A DNA stretch of 64,000 nucleotides from Lunatimonas lonarensis (GCF_000390185.1 NZ_AQHR01000070.1:23575-87574); one strand, 5' to 3'; shown: positions 39,101 to 47,001, counted from the first letter of the stretch. A program made the numbers and translations. The notes: generated by a model from the letters alone, not told the origin.

Positions 39101-40138
39101 GTCCAAGGCTGCCCGCTTTTGTGATACGACCAATACCTTCTTGCCCCGGGATGTAAAATCAGCTACCAAATTGCAGATCAACTGGGATTTGCCCGTGCCG
39201 GGAGGACCCTGAACGACACAGGATTCCCCCTGTTTGACTGCGGTCAGTACCCGTTCCTGCGACGCATCGAGGGGCAAGGTATTGTAAGTGGTATCCTCGC
39301 GGACTACATGGGAAGTTCCCTCATCCCGCCCAAACCGATCTGCGAACAGGTCGTCCAAATTCAAATGGGCTGTTTCCGCAATCAGGAAGGCGTAGTCATC
39401 CATCAGAAAGGAACTCTTCTGTGAAAACTGCCCGAGCACGGCGTAGGGCTGTAACTTGAGCAGGCCTGTGTGGAAAATCCCATCAAAATACGAGCGGGAC
39501 TCCTCCGGAAATATCTCCAACCTATCCTGATAAATCTCCCGGTTAAAATTCAGCACCAACTGCTTATGCAGGTGATGATACAAATCCGTGCGAAACCCTC
39601 TGGGATCTTTGGAGAAATCCTCCAAGGGCTGATCCAGCCAGTCCTTGTCCATGACTTTGCCTTCCGCTTGACCGTAGGCCAGCAAAAAGGAGGGATTAAT
39701 GAAAGGCTGCTCTCCGATATGCTTTTGCATATACCAAACATTGTCTTCCAAAACGAGGGTTACCGGAAAGAAAATCAAGGGACAGCGTACCAGTTGCCCG
39801 TTCGAAAATTTCCCCTCCACAAAAGGCCAACCCACAAATAGGCTGCGCTCCCCACTCTCCTCCTCCAAAAACCTTACCTGGTGAAACAACCGCTTAAGCT
39901 TCTGGGAAAGCACGTTTACATTTTTGTCCCTGGCATCTATCCCCTGAATCAAAGGGATGCGCCGTTTGCGCCCAAGGAGCTCAGTGATGTAGTAAAAGGC
40001 CGGATGGTTGTTCAAAAAATGAAAATCCTTTAAATCGATCATTTGCTGCTGCACCAGCTTGGGCAAAAAAATGGACCGGTTGTTTGAGGATAAGTCAACC
40101 AATCTGTTTTTATATACCTGGAAAATATCCTGCAGCAT
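36173..40138 (-). CDS. Large SF1 helicase / AAA ATPase (Dna2/UPF1-like)
   Basis: The 1321-residue protein has an N-terminal region of about 280 residues, then Walker A in QGPPGTGKSQLICNLV (residues 310-325), a long helical insertion of roughly 550 residues, the Walker B DLVIFDEASQCYFERA, VVVAGDRMQLQPID (motif III) and the C-terminal helicase lobe with NVQGDEFDHVVFSVGYA and NVAITRAKKQVVLITS (motifs V and VI). This is the Dna2/UPF1/NAM7 branch of SF1, as in many DUF4011-type bacterial helicases. Its role, in DNA repair or defence, is not known. It is probably transcribed with the SDR gene six bases upstream. Confidence 0.85.
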   Translation of the reverse strand: MLQDIFQVYKNRLVDLSSNNRSIFLPKLVQQQMIDLKDFHFLNNHPAFYYITELLGRKRRIPLIQGIDARDKNVNVLSQKLKRLFHQVRFLEEESGERSLFVGWPFVEGKFSNGQLVRCPLIFFPVTLVLEDNVWYMQKHIGEQPFINPSFLLAYGQAEGKVMDKDWLDQPLEDFSKDPRGFRTDLYHHLHKQLVLNFNREIYQDRLEIFPEESRSYFDGIFHTGLLKLQPYAVLGQFSQKSSFLMDDYAFLIAETAHLNLDDLFADRFGRDEGTSHVVREDTTYNTLPLDASQERVLTAVKQGESCVVQGPPGTGKSQLICNLVADFTSRGKKVLVVSQKRAALDVVYSRLAEQGFSSFSALVHDFRGDRKGLYKKIAHQIGSLENYRELNRSINAIQLERSFGQHARTIEKYRDFFNEYRDALYDIVECGVPIKELYMQAVPNRQTVSLGSSFRSFTFDDLADFFYAFRVVYPNYRKYDYHSSFWFHRLDFSGFALADLGRFEYTMKEIAEVKRSAEKDLFELLGEQFDFSLIYQSFEQRERLGELLQLVESQPVFDRLRHMVDYPKTDFDLLWLENKADTVHKLFQHEGIEWHTRDEDVEGVLRKAIQLEALMGTWWGRIQIRIERKKFWDILSLLELNDLKTNREGIRVLVSRLESRLNLNHQYTLLQQKPWMNLPRKPFEEDAFDSEIDLTMQAVKARFALADLGVLTSHIYHAKASYGRFYSTLKELVRLNEWGLRQVPKWRACFSDVQLKHLLGTPDQDRIQPLLRTLRQDVESLIRYDTLKTQLPHDQFELMKKLVDSFPDHSLDELELVFVDSLRLAWIDHIETKFPVLKEIQGPQVKGAIEAFQQAVEEKDKIAKFIVELRLREEVCRELEYNRLNNLITYRDLNHQVTKKKSVWPVKRLVESYHEELFKLLPCWLTSPETASAIFPMKAYFDLVIFDEASQCYFERALPAMLRGRQVVVAGDRMQLQPIDLYKVRLESEEDVPELKLDSLLEMAERYFPVHWLTTHYRSRYLPLIHFSNREFYDDKLAMIPDMESLNMPFAPFRLVRCQGIWQNQRNRIEAEEVIVQVRSLLLENPSDRIGVITFNYFQMVLILELLEENQLLDERVSVRNIENVQGDEFDHVVFSVGYAENASGYFTANFGLLARQGGENRLNVAITRAKKQVVLITSIGAGDFRDSHLTNRGIRLLRDYLLFVETYCRTGEVTITPVESPRFSADWALKDRLKGIYGSHLAQENNYPKVMDLEIMENGRVQAAVLTDDQRFFDATGSKESLVYHPRLLRAKNWNLIFLFSRQYWMDREDMLQTKLSAK

Positions 40139-40144
40139 GTTGCT

Positions 40145-40957
40145 CTATTTAAAGGGAGAGTCCTTTTCTTTTGCCATGTGGTTGTAGACGATGGTATCCA
40201 TAATGCCCGGAACCCACTTGTTCAAGAAATTGGCCAACTTCCCTTGACGGGTAAGTACCAAGTCCCGCTTACGCTTTAGGGTAGCGTATAAGATGGCGTC
40301 AGCCACTTCCTCAGCGCTCATCATCCTGCTTTCATCCCTGGGGGATTCCTGCTGGGACGAACCGTCTGCGGTCAGCGCATTGTTGCGAATATTGGAAGCG
40401 GTGAAGCCCGGGCAGGCCACCAGCACATGGACTCCCCGCTTCATCACCTCCGTGCGGAGGGACTCGAAGAAGCCATTCATGGCAAACTTACTGGCCGTGT
40501 AAGCCGTTCTTGCGGGTGTTCCCCGAAACCCATTGATGGAGGAAACCGCGACAATGGAACCCTTGCGTTTCAAGATCTCGGGCAGGCAGGCCTTGGTGAG
40601 GTATACCGAACTCCAAAAGTTCGTATCCATTACCTGATGAAATACGGCCAGGTCAAGCTCCTCAAAAAGTGCCCGCATGGAGATCCCTGCATTGTTGATA
40701 AGTATGTCTATCCGGCCAAAATGGCCAAGGGCTTGTTCTGCCACCCGTTCATTTTCATCTCGCTTGCCTGCATCCGATAGCACGCCGAACACCTCTATCC
40801 CCGCCTTTTGTAGCTCAACCATCGTATTGTCCAGTTTGACCTCGCTCCTTCCTGTGATGACCACCTTGGCCCCCGCCCTTCCAAAGGCAAAGGCACAGGC
40901 TCTTCCTATACCCGAGGTTGCCCCTGTCACTATGACTACTTTATCTTTCAGCATCAT
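40145..40957 (-). CDS. SDR-family oxidoreductase
   Basis: The 270-residue classical short-chain dehydrogenase has the NAD(P) motif TGATSGIGRACAFAF (residues 11-25), NNAGIS near 89, and the catalytic set Ser-Tyr-Lys in VAVSSINGFRG and TAYTASKFAM. The C-terminal region, KWVPGIMDTIVYNHMAKE, resembles DHRS7-type lipid or steroid reductases, suggesting membrane association. The substrate is unknown. It is first in a two-gene unit with the large helicase. Confidence 0.87.
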   Translation of the reverse strand: MMLKDKVVIVTGATSGIGRACAFAFGRAGAKVVITGRSEVKLDNTMVELQKAGIEVFGVLSDAGKRDENERVAEQALGHFGRIDILINNAGISMRALFEELDLAVFHQVMDTNFWSSVYLTKACLPEILKRKGSIVAVSSINGFRGTPARTAYTASKFAMNGFFESLRTEVMKRGVHVLVACPGFTASNIRNNALTADGSSQQESPRDESRMMSAEEVADAILYATLKRKRDLVLTRQGKLANFLNKWVPGIMDTIVYNHMAKEKDSPFK

Positions 40958-40980
40958 TTTTCTATACTATGTTTTTTAAT

Positions 40981-41050
40981 GGTCAGAACTTATCCCGGTT
41001 TATAGGGATTCCCGCCTGGATGGTTTCAGTCGTACGGGAAATGCCGATGA
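40981..41050. repeat. Dispersed repeat, degenerate copy 3 (inverted)
   Basis: GGTCAGAACTTATCCCGG and the following TTTATAGGGAT match the reverse complement of the 3' half of copies 1 and 2 (GGTCACAACTT-TCCCGGTTTATCGGGAT) in about 26 of 30 positions. Further on only short blocks (CGGGAAATGCC, GATGAC) still align. It is probably an old, decayed copy. Confidence 0.5.
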
Positions 41051-41274
41051 CAATAATCCTTCTGTAGGAGAACTTTTCTCATGGGCAACTGATCCATTCA
41101 GACCTGCTCTAGCAAGCTAAATTAAACAATATTTCGGGTAATAAGGCCTCTGCCTTTCTATATTCGAATCAGGTCCCTGATCCAGCCCACTTATACCCAC
41201 TACCAAACAGGAACGAAAACGGCGAAGAAATACAATTAACAAAGCGATCCATGTGGGTGCTCAAGTTATTTCCA

Positions 41275-41282
41275 TAATTTTG
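41275..41282 (+). promoter_or_regulatory. Candidate -7 promoter element of rlmD
   Basis: TAATTTTG is an exact TAnnTTTG match but ends only five bases before the ATG at 41288. If real, the transcript is leaderless or translation starts at a later Met (codon 5). Confidence 0.35.
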
Positions 41283-41287
41283 CGGGC

Positions 41288-42700
41288 ATGTCACGAAAAA
41301 TGAAGAACCAGGTTCTCAAGGGCCTGACCATCGAACGGATTGCCTCAGAGGGTAAGTGCGTATCGCACCACGAGGGAAAGGTGGTTTTTGTATCTCAGGT
41401 GGCTCCCGGAGACGTGGTTGATGTCCGGGTCACGAAGGGACGCAGTAGTTACCTGGAAGGAGAGGTTATTCAGATCCACCAGTATTCGCCGGACAGATCC
41501 GACCCTTTTTGCAGCCACTTTGGGGTATGTGGTGGATGCAAGTGGCAGCACATCTCCTACCCGCTCCAACTTAACTACAAGCGACAGCAGGTTATCGACC
41601 AGTTTCAGCGCATCGCCAAGGTTCCCATACCGGAGGTCAAACCCATTTTGGGTGCCTCCGAAAGTACCTACTACCGAAACAAGCTTGACTTCACCTTTTC
41701 CAGTAACCGTTGGCTGACCAGCGAGGAAATCGCCAGTGGCGAGGAATTTGAGCGTAATGCCCTGGGATTCCACGTTCCCAAGCGCTTTGACAAGATCGTT
41801 GACATCAGTCATTGCTACCTACAGGGAGGCATCTCCAATGAGGTGCGCAACAAACTCAGGGATTATGCCTTGACAAAAGGATTTAGCTTTTACGACCTTA
41901 TTCAGCAACAAGGACTGCTCCGAAACCTGATCATCCGCAGCACCCTCAGCGGTCAAACGATGGTCATTGTCCAGTTTGGCGAAGAAAACCCGGAAGCTAT
42001 TCGGGATGTAATGGCGTTTCTACAAGGGGAGTTTCCAGAAATCACTTCGCTGCTATATATCATAAACCAGAAAAAAAACGAAACCTTCCACGATCTCGAG
42101 GTTCATACTTTTGCCGGCAAGCCCTATATAGAGGAAGAAATGGAAGGACTGGTATTCCGCGTCGGTCCAAAATCCTTCTATCAAACCAACCCGGCCCAGG
42201 CCCACCGCTTGTACCAAGTGGCACGCGACTTCGCGGGACTGACTGGTGAAGAAGTGGTGTACGACCTGTACACAGGCACCGGCACCATCGCCAACTATGT
42301 GGCCAAGCATGCCAAGCAGGTCATCGGAATCGAGTACGTGGAGGAGGCCATAATCGACGCCAAAATCAACGCGGAGGTCAATGGACTGGAAAACACGCTT
42401 TTCTATGCCGGAGACATGAAAGATCTTCTAAACGAGGATTTTATCTCTCGGCATGCAGCACCAGACGTGGTGATCACGGATCCCCCAAGGGCCGGCATGC
42501 ACGAAGATGTGGTGCGGATGCTGCTGAAACTTGCCGCTCCCAAGATCGTGTACGTAAGTTGCAATCCCGCTACCCAGGCACGGGACGTAGCCCTGCTATC
42601 TTCCGCCTACGAAGTAGCGGCCGTTCAGCCGGTAGACATGTTTCCGCAAACCTATCACGTAGAAAATGTTGTTTTACTGACAAAAAAAGACTCCGCATGA
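41288..42700 (+). CDS. rlmD: 23S rRNA (uracil-5-)-methyltransferase RlmD/RumA-type
   Basis: The 470-residue enzyme methylates a 23S rRNA uridine at C5 (U1939 in E. coli). It has an N-terminal TRAM domain (about residues 8-65), a [4Fe-4S] site with C75, C81 and C84 (CSHFGVCGGCKWQH), a SAM-binding YDLYTGTGTIANYVA, DPPRAGMHEDV and the catalytic Cys in VYVSCNPATQARD. A fourth cluster Cys would come from the later central region. The stop overlaps the start of the next gene in an ATGA arrangement. Confidence 0.9.
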   Translation: MSRKMKNQVLKGLTIERIASEGKCVSHHEGKVVFVSQVAPGDVVDVRVTKGRSSYLEGEVIQIHQYSPDRSDPFCSHFGVCGGCKWQHISYPLQLNYKRQQVIDQFQRIAKVPIPEVKPILGASESTYYRNKLDFTFSSNRWLTSEEIASGEEFERNALGFHVPKRFDKIVDISHCYLQGGISNEVRNKLRDYALTKGFSFYDLIQQQGLLRNLIIRSTLSGQTMVIVQFGEENPEAIRDVMAFLQGEFPEITSLLYIINQKKNETFHDLEVHTFAGKPYIEEEMEGLVFRVGPKSFYQTNPAQAHRLYQVARDFAGLTGEEVVYDLYTGTGTIANYVAKHAKQVIGIEYVEEAIIDAKINAEVNGLENTLFYAGDMKDLLNEDFISRHAAPDVVITDPPRAGMHEDVVRMLLKLAAPKIVYVSCNPATQARDVALLSSAYEVAAVQPVDMFPQTYHVENVVLLTKKDSA

Positions 42701-43071
42701 GAGACGAAAACGATCCCGAACTCAACGGCAAATACCTGGGCACGATCAGTTCGGACTTTGTGAAAATTTCCGACACGCTAAAAGAGGCCTCGTACCAAGT
42801 CCGCTCAAGGAAATTTTCCGATTTCCCTATTTTTCCGATCAGCAAGGTAACCCAACCCATCGGGCAGTTGCTCCTTGATAAGGAAAACGCCCAAACCACC
42901 TGGAACTATTACATGACCTACGTGGATGAATTTGTGCAGCGAAAGCTGATCAAAGAAGACGCCCTAGATCACTTCAAAAGCACCTATAAAGATCCCGACG
43001 AGTATTGCTGCCTGTTTGTGGTAGATAAGGAGTTCACGAACTTCCTGTATATCCCGTATCCCAACGACTAG
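42697..43071 (+). CDS. Conserved-looking protein of unknown function, coupled to rlmD
   Basis: I do not recognise the family. The 124-residue product is soluble and acidic, with no signal peptide or membrane segment. It shows a predicted helix rich in Lys/Glu (SDTLKEASYQVRSRKFSD), a short hydrophobic YPIFPI-type block, and the C-terminal EYCCLFVVDKEFTNFLYIPYP with a Cys pair. The ATG overlaps the rlmD stop by four bases (ATGA), so translation is coupled. An open frame reaches further upstream inside rlmD but that part is a shadow. It may serve RNA modification or ribosome assembly by association only. Confidence 0.75.
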   Translation: MRDENDPELNGKYLGTISSDFVKISDTLKEASYQVRSRKFSDFPIFPISKVTQPIGQLLLDKENAQTTWNYYMTYVDEFVQRKLIKEDALDHFKSTYKDPDEYCCLFVVDKEFTNFLYIPYPND

Positions 43072-43088
43072 CCCACCGGGCATAGCCC

Positions 43089-44114
43089 TTAGAAGTGCTT
43101 CCAGCCCTGCGCTTTGAGCGGGACGGCTGTTCCGCTCTTGGTTACCAGGAATTTCCCCTCCTCCTCTTTGGTGATATGTCCGATAAAATGCACATCCGGA
43201 TGTTTTTCCAGTTTGGAAAAATCGCTTTGGGAGATCGTAAACAGCAACTCGTAGTCCTCCCCTCCATTCAACACCGCTGTGATCGGATCCATGTTGAATT
43301 CAACCGCTGCGTCATAGGTCTCCTTGTCGATGGGCAGCTTATCTTCGTAGATGGTCATGCCCACTCCGGAAGCCTTGGAAATATGGAACAGCTCGGAGGC
43401 CAACCCATCCGAAATATCCATCATGCTGGTGGGCACCACCCCCAGGTCTCTGAGTTCATGGACGATGTCCATCCGGGCGTCGGGCCTTAACTGACGCCCG
43501 GTAATATAGGGGTACTTTTCCAGGTCAGGACGCATGGCTGGATTGGCCAAAAAAACCTGCTTCTCGCGTTCAAGTACCTGCAATCCCATCAGCGCCCCGC
43601 CCAGGTCGCCTGTTACACAAAGAATGTCGTTTACTTCTGCTCCCGATCGATAGGCGATCCGAGCCTTCTCCACCTCGCCCATGGCCGTCACCGAGATCAC
43701 CAAGCCGGACCTGGAAGCAGTGGTATCTCCTCCCACCACATCGACTTTATAATGCTGGGCGGCGACGCGTATTCCCTCGTACAGTTCCTCCACAGCCTCC
43801 ACCGAAAAGCGGTTGGACAAGGCAATGCTTACAGTCAATTCCTTTGGAATGGCGTTCATGGCGGCTATATCGCTCACATTTACCGCTACAGCCTTGAAAC
43901 CGAGGTGTTTCAACGGACAATAGGCCAGGTCAAAATGAACCCCCTCCACGAGTAGATCCGTGGTAACTACCCGATAGGTATCCCCAGCGTCGATCACGGC
44001 GGCATCGTCTCCTATCCCCCGAACGGTGGAAGCATGATAGGTTTGGATAGATCCCCTCAACCGCTCGATCAAGCCAAATTCCCCCAGTTCACTGATTTCT
44101 GTTCTTTTAGACAT
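43089..44114 (-). CDS. thiL: Thiamine-monophosphate kinase
   Basis: The 341-residue cytosolic kinase phosphorylates thiamine monophosphate to the active pyrophosphate. It shows LGEFGLIERL, GIGDDAAVID (metal and ATP site), TTDLLVEGVHFD, NVSDIAAMNA, VGGDTTAS, and the C-terminal NGGEDYELLF. ATG 44114 is chosen because an open extension upstream to 44162 has no family likeness. The start overlaps the mce stop by eight bases, so mce and thiL form one transcript. Confidence 0.93.
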   Translation of the reverse strand: MSKRTEISELGEFGLIERLRGSIQTYHASTVRGIGDDAAVIDAGDTYRVVTTDLLVEGVHFDLAYCPLKHLGFKAVAVNVSDIAAMNAIPKELTVSIALSNRFSVEAVEELYEGIRVAAQHYKVDVVGGDTTASRSGLVISVTAMGEVEKARIAYRSGAEVNDILCVTGDLGGALMGLQVLEREKQVFLANPAMRPDLEKYPYITGRQLRPDARMDIVHELRDLGVVPTSMMDISDGLASELFHISKASGVGMTIYEDKLPIDKETYDAAVEFNMDPITAVLNGGEDYELLFTISQSDFSKLEKHPDVHFIGHITKEEEGKFLVTKSGTAVPLKAQGWKHF

Positions 44115-44523
44115 CTGTCTGCGTGGATTTAATCTCCTGACACAACTCCACCAGCACCCCATTGGTGCCAGCTGGATGCAAAAATACGACTAATTTATTA
44201 TCCGCCCCTCTTTTGGGGCTGTCGGAAAGCAGCGTAAACCCTTCACCGCGCAAACGCGCCATTTCGGCGTATATATCATCCACGGCAAACGCCACGTGAT
44301 GGAGTCCTTCCTTGCCCCGCAGTAGGAATTTGGCGATCGGGCTGTCCTCACGGGTAGCCTGCAGCAGCTCTACCTTGCCTTCGCCCGAGCGAAAAAACGA
44401 AGTAACCACCCCTTCGGCCTCCACGGTTTCCTGCTTGTAGGGGCCCTCCCCGAGCAACTTTTCAAATAGTGCATTGGAGGCATCGAGGTCCTTTACGGCG
44501 ATACCGATATGTTCAATTTGCAT
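44107..44523 (-). CDS. mce: Methylmalonyl-CoA epimerase
   Basis: The 138-residue VOC-fold enzyme interconverts the S and R forms of methylmalonyl-CoA, for propionate and branched amino-acid breakdown or propionate formation. The metal ligands of the fold are present: H5 (EHIGIAV), E52 (KVELLQ), H76 (LHHVAFAVDD) and E126 (VLVELCQ). Length and sequence are typical. It is followed by thiL (8-base overlap); the mutase genes are not in the window. Confidence 0.92.
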   Translation of the reverse strand: MQIEHIGIAVKDLDASNALFEKLLGEGPYKQETVEAEGVVTSFFRSGEGKVELLQATREDSPIAKFLLRGKEGLHHVAFAVDDIYAEMARLRGEGFTLLSDSPKRGADNKLVVFLHPAGTNGVLVELCQEIKSTQTDV

Positions 44524-44545
44524 GTGTCCTAAACGTTTTGATTCT

Positions 44546-44553
44546 TAAAGGTA
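44546..44553 (-). promoter_or_regulatory. Candidate -7 promoter element of mce-thiL
   Basis: TACCTTTA on the minus strand matches seven of eight positions of TAnnTTTG, 23 bases before the mce start. It lies at the very edge of the decayed island, so the island has not removed it. No -33 TTTG is clear. Confidence 0.3.
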
Positions 44554-44558
44554 AAGGA

Positions 44559-45014
44559 TTATTCATTGTTTCTTACGCTCAAGAGTAGCTTGGCAAGGGC
44601 ATTCATGGGATACAGGATGATTACCTTCATGCCGAAGCGGTTTCGATTCTCATAGCAATAATCCAATATGGGGTATAGAAACGGTTCGGTCTTTCCCGAA
44701 CCGGTACCTGTGGTGATTAGCGTAGGCTGAGGTTTTTTATCTCTTGTACTGAGTCGGTGCCATGCCTTTACTTGATGATCATAGGGTGGCCAAGAAGGCT
44801 TAATGACCAAAGGAGTATTGGCGGCCTCTTCAGGGTTAGCCTTGACAAAGGGAAGACGGAGTGAAATAAAAGGCCCCTTGAACATCCCATCCTGAGGATC
44901 GGTGATAAAGTCATAGAAAGCCTGATGAACCTTCTTATCCTGAAAAGTGAAGGTGGCCTTGAGATAGGCTAAAATGGACTCTTTGATTTCTATGGCTTGC
45001 TGTAGGCTGAGCAT
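44559..45014 (-). pseudogene. N-terminal fragment of a large DEAD-box helicase
   Basis: The 151-codon frame begins like a full helicase: an N-terminal stretch with IKPSWPPYDHQVKAWHRL (Q-motif-like), Walker A in TTGTGSGKTEPFLYPILD, then VIILYPMNALA, where such helicases continue with motif Ia. Here the homology stops and the frame runs into LLLSVRNNE and a stop. Helicases of this type usually exceed 1000 residues and occur in phage-defence systems (for example DUF1998-type). The rest of the gene is missing, so it is a truncated remnant at the left edge of the island. No ATP-driven helicase function is possible. Confidence 0.75.
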
Positions 45015-45155
45015 GTTTTAAAAATAGATGCTTTTTAGTTAAGTGGGTAAAACTTTTCTATTAGGAACTTATTACCCTATGAAGATAAATAAAACCCTTG
45101 TTTTATGGAAACTTTGGTCTTCCGTCATCGGTCTTCCTGCCTATAATTTTCTCTA

Positions 45156-45188
45156 AACTTTTCCAAAGTTTAAAACTTTGGAAAAGTT
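45156..45188. repeat. Perfect 33-bp inverted repeat
   Basis: AACTTTTCCAAAGTTT is followed by one A and then its exact reverse complement AAACTTTGGAAAAGTT, giving 16-bp arms. It lies in the 199-base gap between the helicase fragment and abiEii. Such a structure could be a cruciform-forming element, a bidirectional terminator or the end of a lost mobile element. The low GC content and lack of a U-run make a plain terminator less likely. Confidence 0.75.
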
Positions 45189-45213
45189 AAATCGGGATAT
45201 GGCTGGCATATTT

Positions 45214-46227
45214 CTACAAATCTATCTCCCAGTCCAATCGGTTGATTTGACTTTGGAGTTGGGTTAGTTGTTCTATCAGTTCCTGGAAAGGAAGCGATTT
45301 TCCGTAGATCATCTGTTCCTGCATGATTTTATAATCTTCTCCCCATGCTTTCAAAATTGCTTCGGGAGGCACAAAACTCAGATATCTGGGGGCATGCTTT
45401 GTAATGTCCAGTCCATTGATGCGGGTGAGTTTGCTTCTATGACTTACTATCTCTTGGTAGAGTTCCGGAGATCGGAGGGATTTCTCGCTATACTCGCTTC
45501 CCATGATTTTATCAATATCATAGAGGTGCCTGCTCAGTCGATGTGTGCGGATGGAGGGTTGAGGTTTCTGAAACTCCTCATGCAGCAAAAACAGCTTTTC
45601 CAAAAAAGTACGTTCTACATTGACGCAGGGAATCGATGTGGCACTGTCAGCAAAAGCTTGGCCTTCAAAATAGTCACCTACAAAACTTCGAATCGGTCTT
45701 TGGGAGAAGGGTTCATGTAGGGATCGGCTGCCTATTTCGATCAATACCCTTGGCCGGATATAGTCTGAGGCCTGAGACAGGAAGGAAGGATAGCTGATCT
45801 CTATGGTTTGGGGATCTTTATCAGATGAAGCACTTTCTGGTAAGTGGAACGTAACATCCTCCAAACCTACTTCCTCAAATTTCATTTTGATTGCCGGGAA
45901 AAACTGTTCTCTGATATACTGGTGCGAAACTCTCCTGAGTTTGTCCACCTGATTTTTGCTCATTTCGCCCGTAAAGCCCAAGAACTTCCTGTCCAAGGCC
46001 AGATCAATATCTTCCGAAAAGCGCTCAATAATCCCCCAACCTTTGCTGAGCGAGGTACCTCCTTTGAATACCAAGGATCACGCCATGTCCATTTCGAAGA
46101 TGCGACGAAGGATCTGTACCACCCACCAATCCTTTTCTATGGCGATGGGCTTCAATTTTGACTGATCTTCGATTCGCTTAAAGATATTGATCTTACTTTG
46201 AGCGGGTATTTTTAACTACTCCTGCAT
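45214..46227 (-). pseudogene. abiEii: AbiEii toxin gene broken by two nonsense codons
   Basis: AbiEii is the nucleotidyltransferase toxin of the type IV AbiE toxin-antitoxin system against phage. The frame begins with ATG 46227 directly after the abiEi stop and can be read as MQE-stop-LKIPAQSK ... AIEKDWWVVQ ... EMDMA-stop-SLVFKGGTSLSKGWG, then ERFSEDIDLALDRKFLGF. The conserved KGGTSLSK and DIDLAL motifs (GS-x-D-x-D type active site) are present, so family identity is firm. The stops are TAG at codon 4 (46216-46218; the family has Trp there) and TGA at 46078-46080. There is no frameshift in about 337 codons. Only a product starting from a TTG at 46074 or later could be made, lacking the N-terminal helix with KDWW. 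Confidence 0.9.
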
Positions 46228-46842
46228 TTAGCCTTCTTTTCGTTTTGAAAGTGATTCCCGTATAATTTCCCGAATCCATTCCGGAGCGAGTCGGATATCA
46301 TGCTCCAATCTGAGCGGTTCTTCCTTTTGAAATAAGGAAATGATTTTTGTTTGCTCGTCCGGGGTTACCTGATCTTTACCGATAGCTTTCAGTGCCTGAA
46401 TAGCCAGCCTACTGATTTTTCCAATGGCATTAAGGTTTTTTGGGCTGGTCTTTTTAAACACAATGGTTTGCCTACCCACTTGGATTTTTCTGGCCGCACC
46501 GTCTGTCAGGTAAACCATATTCATGGGCATCTGAGTAGATAGCCCAAGGGCATGTAAAGCATATTCACCCGTAGGGATAATTCTTGCTTTATCCCGCTTG
46601 GCGATGGCATGGGCGATTTATTCTGTGGTGATAGGGATTTCTCCGATATAGGGGTCTTGTTGTGGGCGGGAGTATATTCCCCTTGTCACTCGATTGATCT
46701 CTGATTTCTCGGTTAACCTTTCCAAGGCTTTTTGAATGGTATTTGCGCTCCCAAATGCAAGAAAATCCTCGATGAAAAACAGCGAACCCCCTCTCGCTTT
46801 CTTTATCTTTGTAAGTATTTTATTTTCAGTAGTTTGTTTCAC
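46228..46842 (-). pseudogene. abiEi: AbiEi antitoxin gene broken by one nonsense codon
   Basis: AbiEi is the DNA-binding antitoxin that represses the abiE promoter. The frame of 204 codons starts at ATG 46842 with an N-terminal winged-helix part (ENKILTKIKKARGGSLFF, VTRGIYSRP) and, after an in-frame TAA at 46618-46620, goes on with IAHAIAKRDKARIIPTGEY, ALHALGLSTQMPMNMVYL, TDGAARKIQVGRQTIVFKK, which is the AbiEi C-terminal domain. A single G-to-T change of GAA would explain the TAA. As it stands only the 74-residue N-terminal DNA-binding half is made, unless translation restarts at the downstream ATG 46530. The gene abuts abiEii (TAA directly followed by ATG). Confidence 0.9.
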
Positions 46843-46858
46843 ATATTTAAAGAATTTC

Positions 46859-46887
46859 TGTCGTCAAAATAGTAAATATTTACGACA
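46859..46887. promoter_or_regulatory. Palindromic operator candidate upstream of abiEi
   Basis: TGTCGT (46859-46864) and ACGACA (46882-46887) are exact inverted arms, and within them GTAAATATTTAC (46872-46883) is a perfect 12-bp palindrome. It ends 17 bases before the abiEi start. AbiEi of known systems represses by binding inverted repeats at its own promoter, so this is the expected place for an operator. Confidence 0.55.
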
Positions 46888-47001
46888 AGATCTCATCTTT
46901 TAACAAAAAAACTAAAGTTTCCCGACACAGCATCGCCTTCCAAGAGGAAGGGCTAAAAGAGGCTTGTAACAAATAATTAAAAAATTTGTTACAGACTTTT
47001 T

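Larger units (their letters stand above)
40958..41287. other. 330-base divergent intergenic region
   Basis: The gap separates the minus-strand SDR gene from the plus-strand rlmD gene. It holds a degenerate copy of the dispersed repeat at 40981-41050 and the rlmD promoter candidate at 41275-41282. I see no open frame with coding character and no RNA gene in the rest. Confidence 0.6.

Noticed and set aside
44559..45014. The helicase fragment as a functional short protein
   Set aside because: It ends right after the Walker A and Ia region without a Walker B box or second lobe, so no working helicase can result.
46074..46227. Selenocysteine or stop-codon reassignment to explain the TGA in abiEii
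   Set aside because: TAG and TAA also interrupt the AbiE frames, TGA ends many normal genes in the window, and no recoding hairpin directly follows. Simple decay explains all three.
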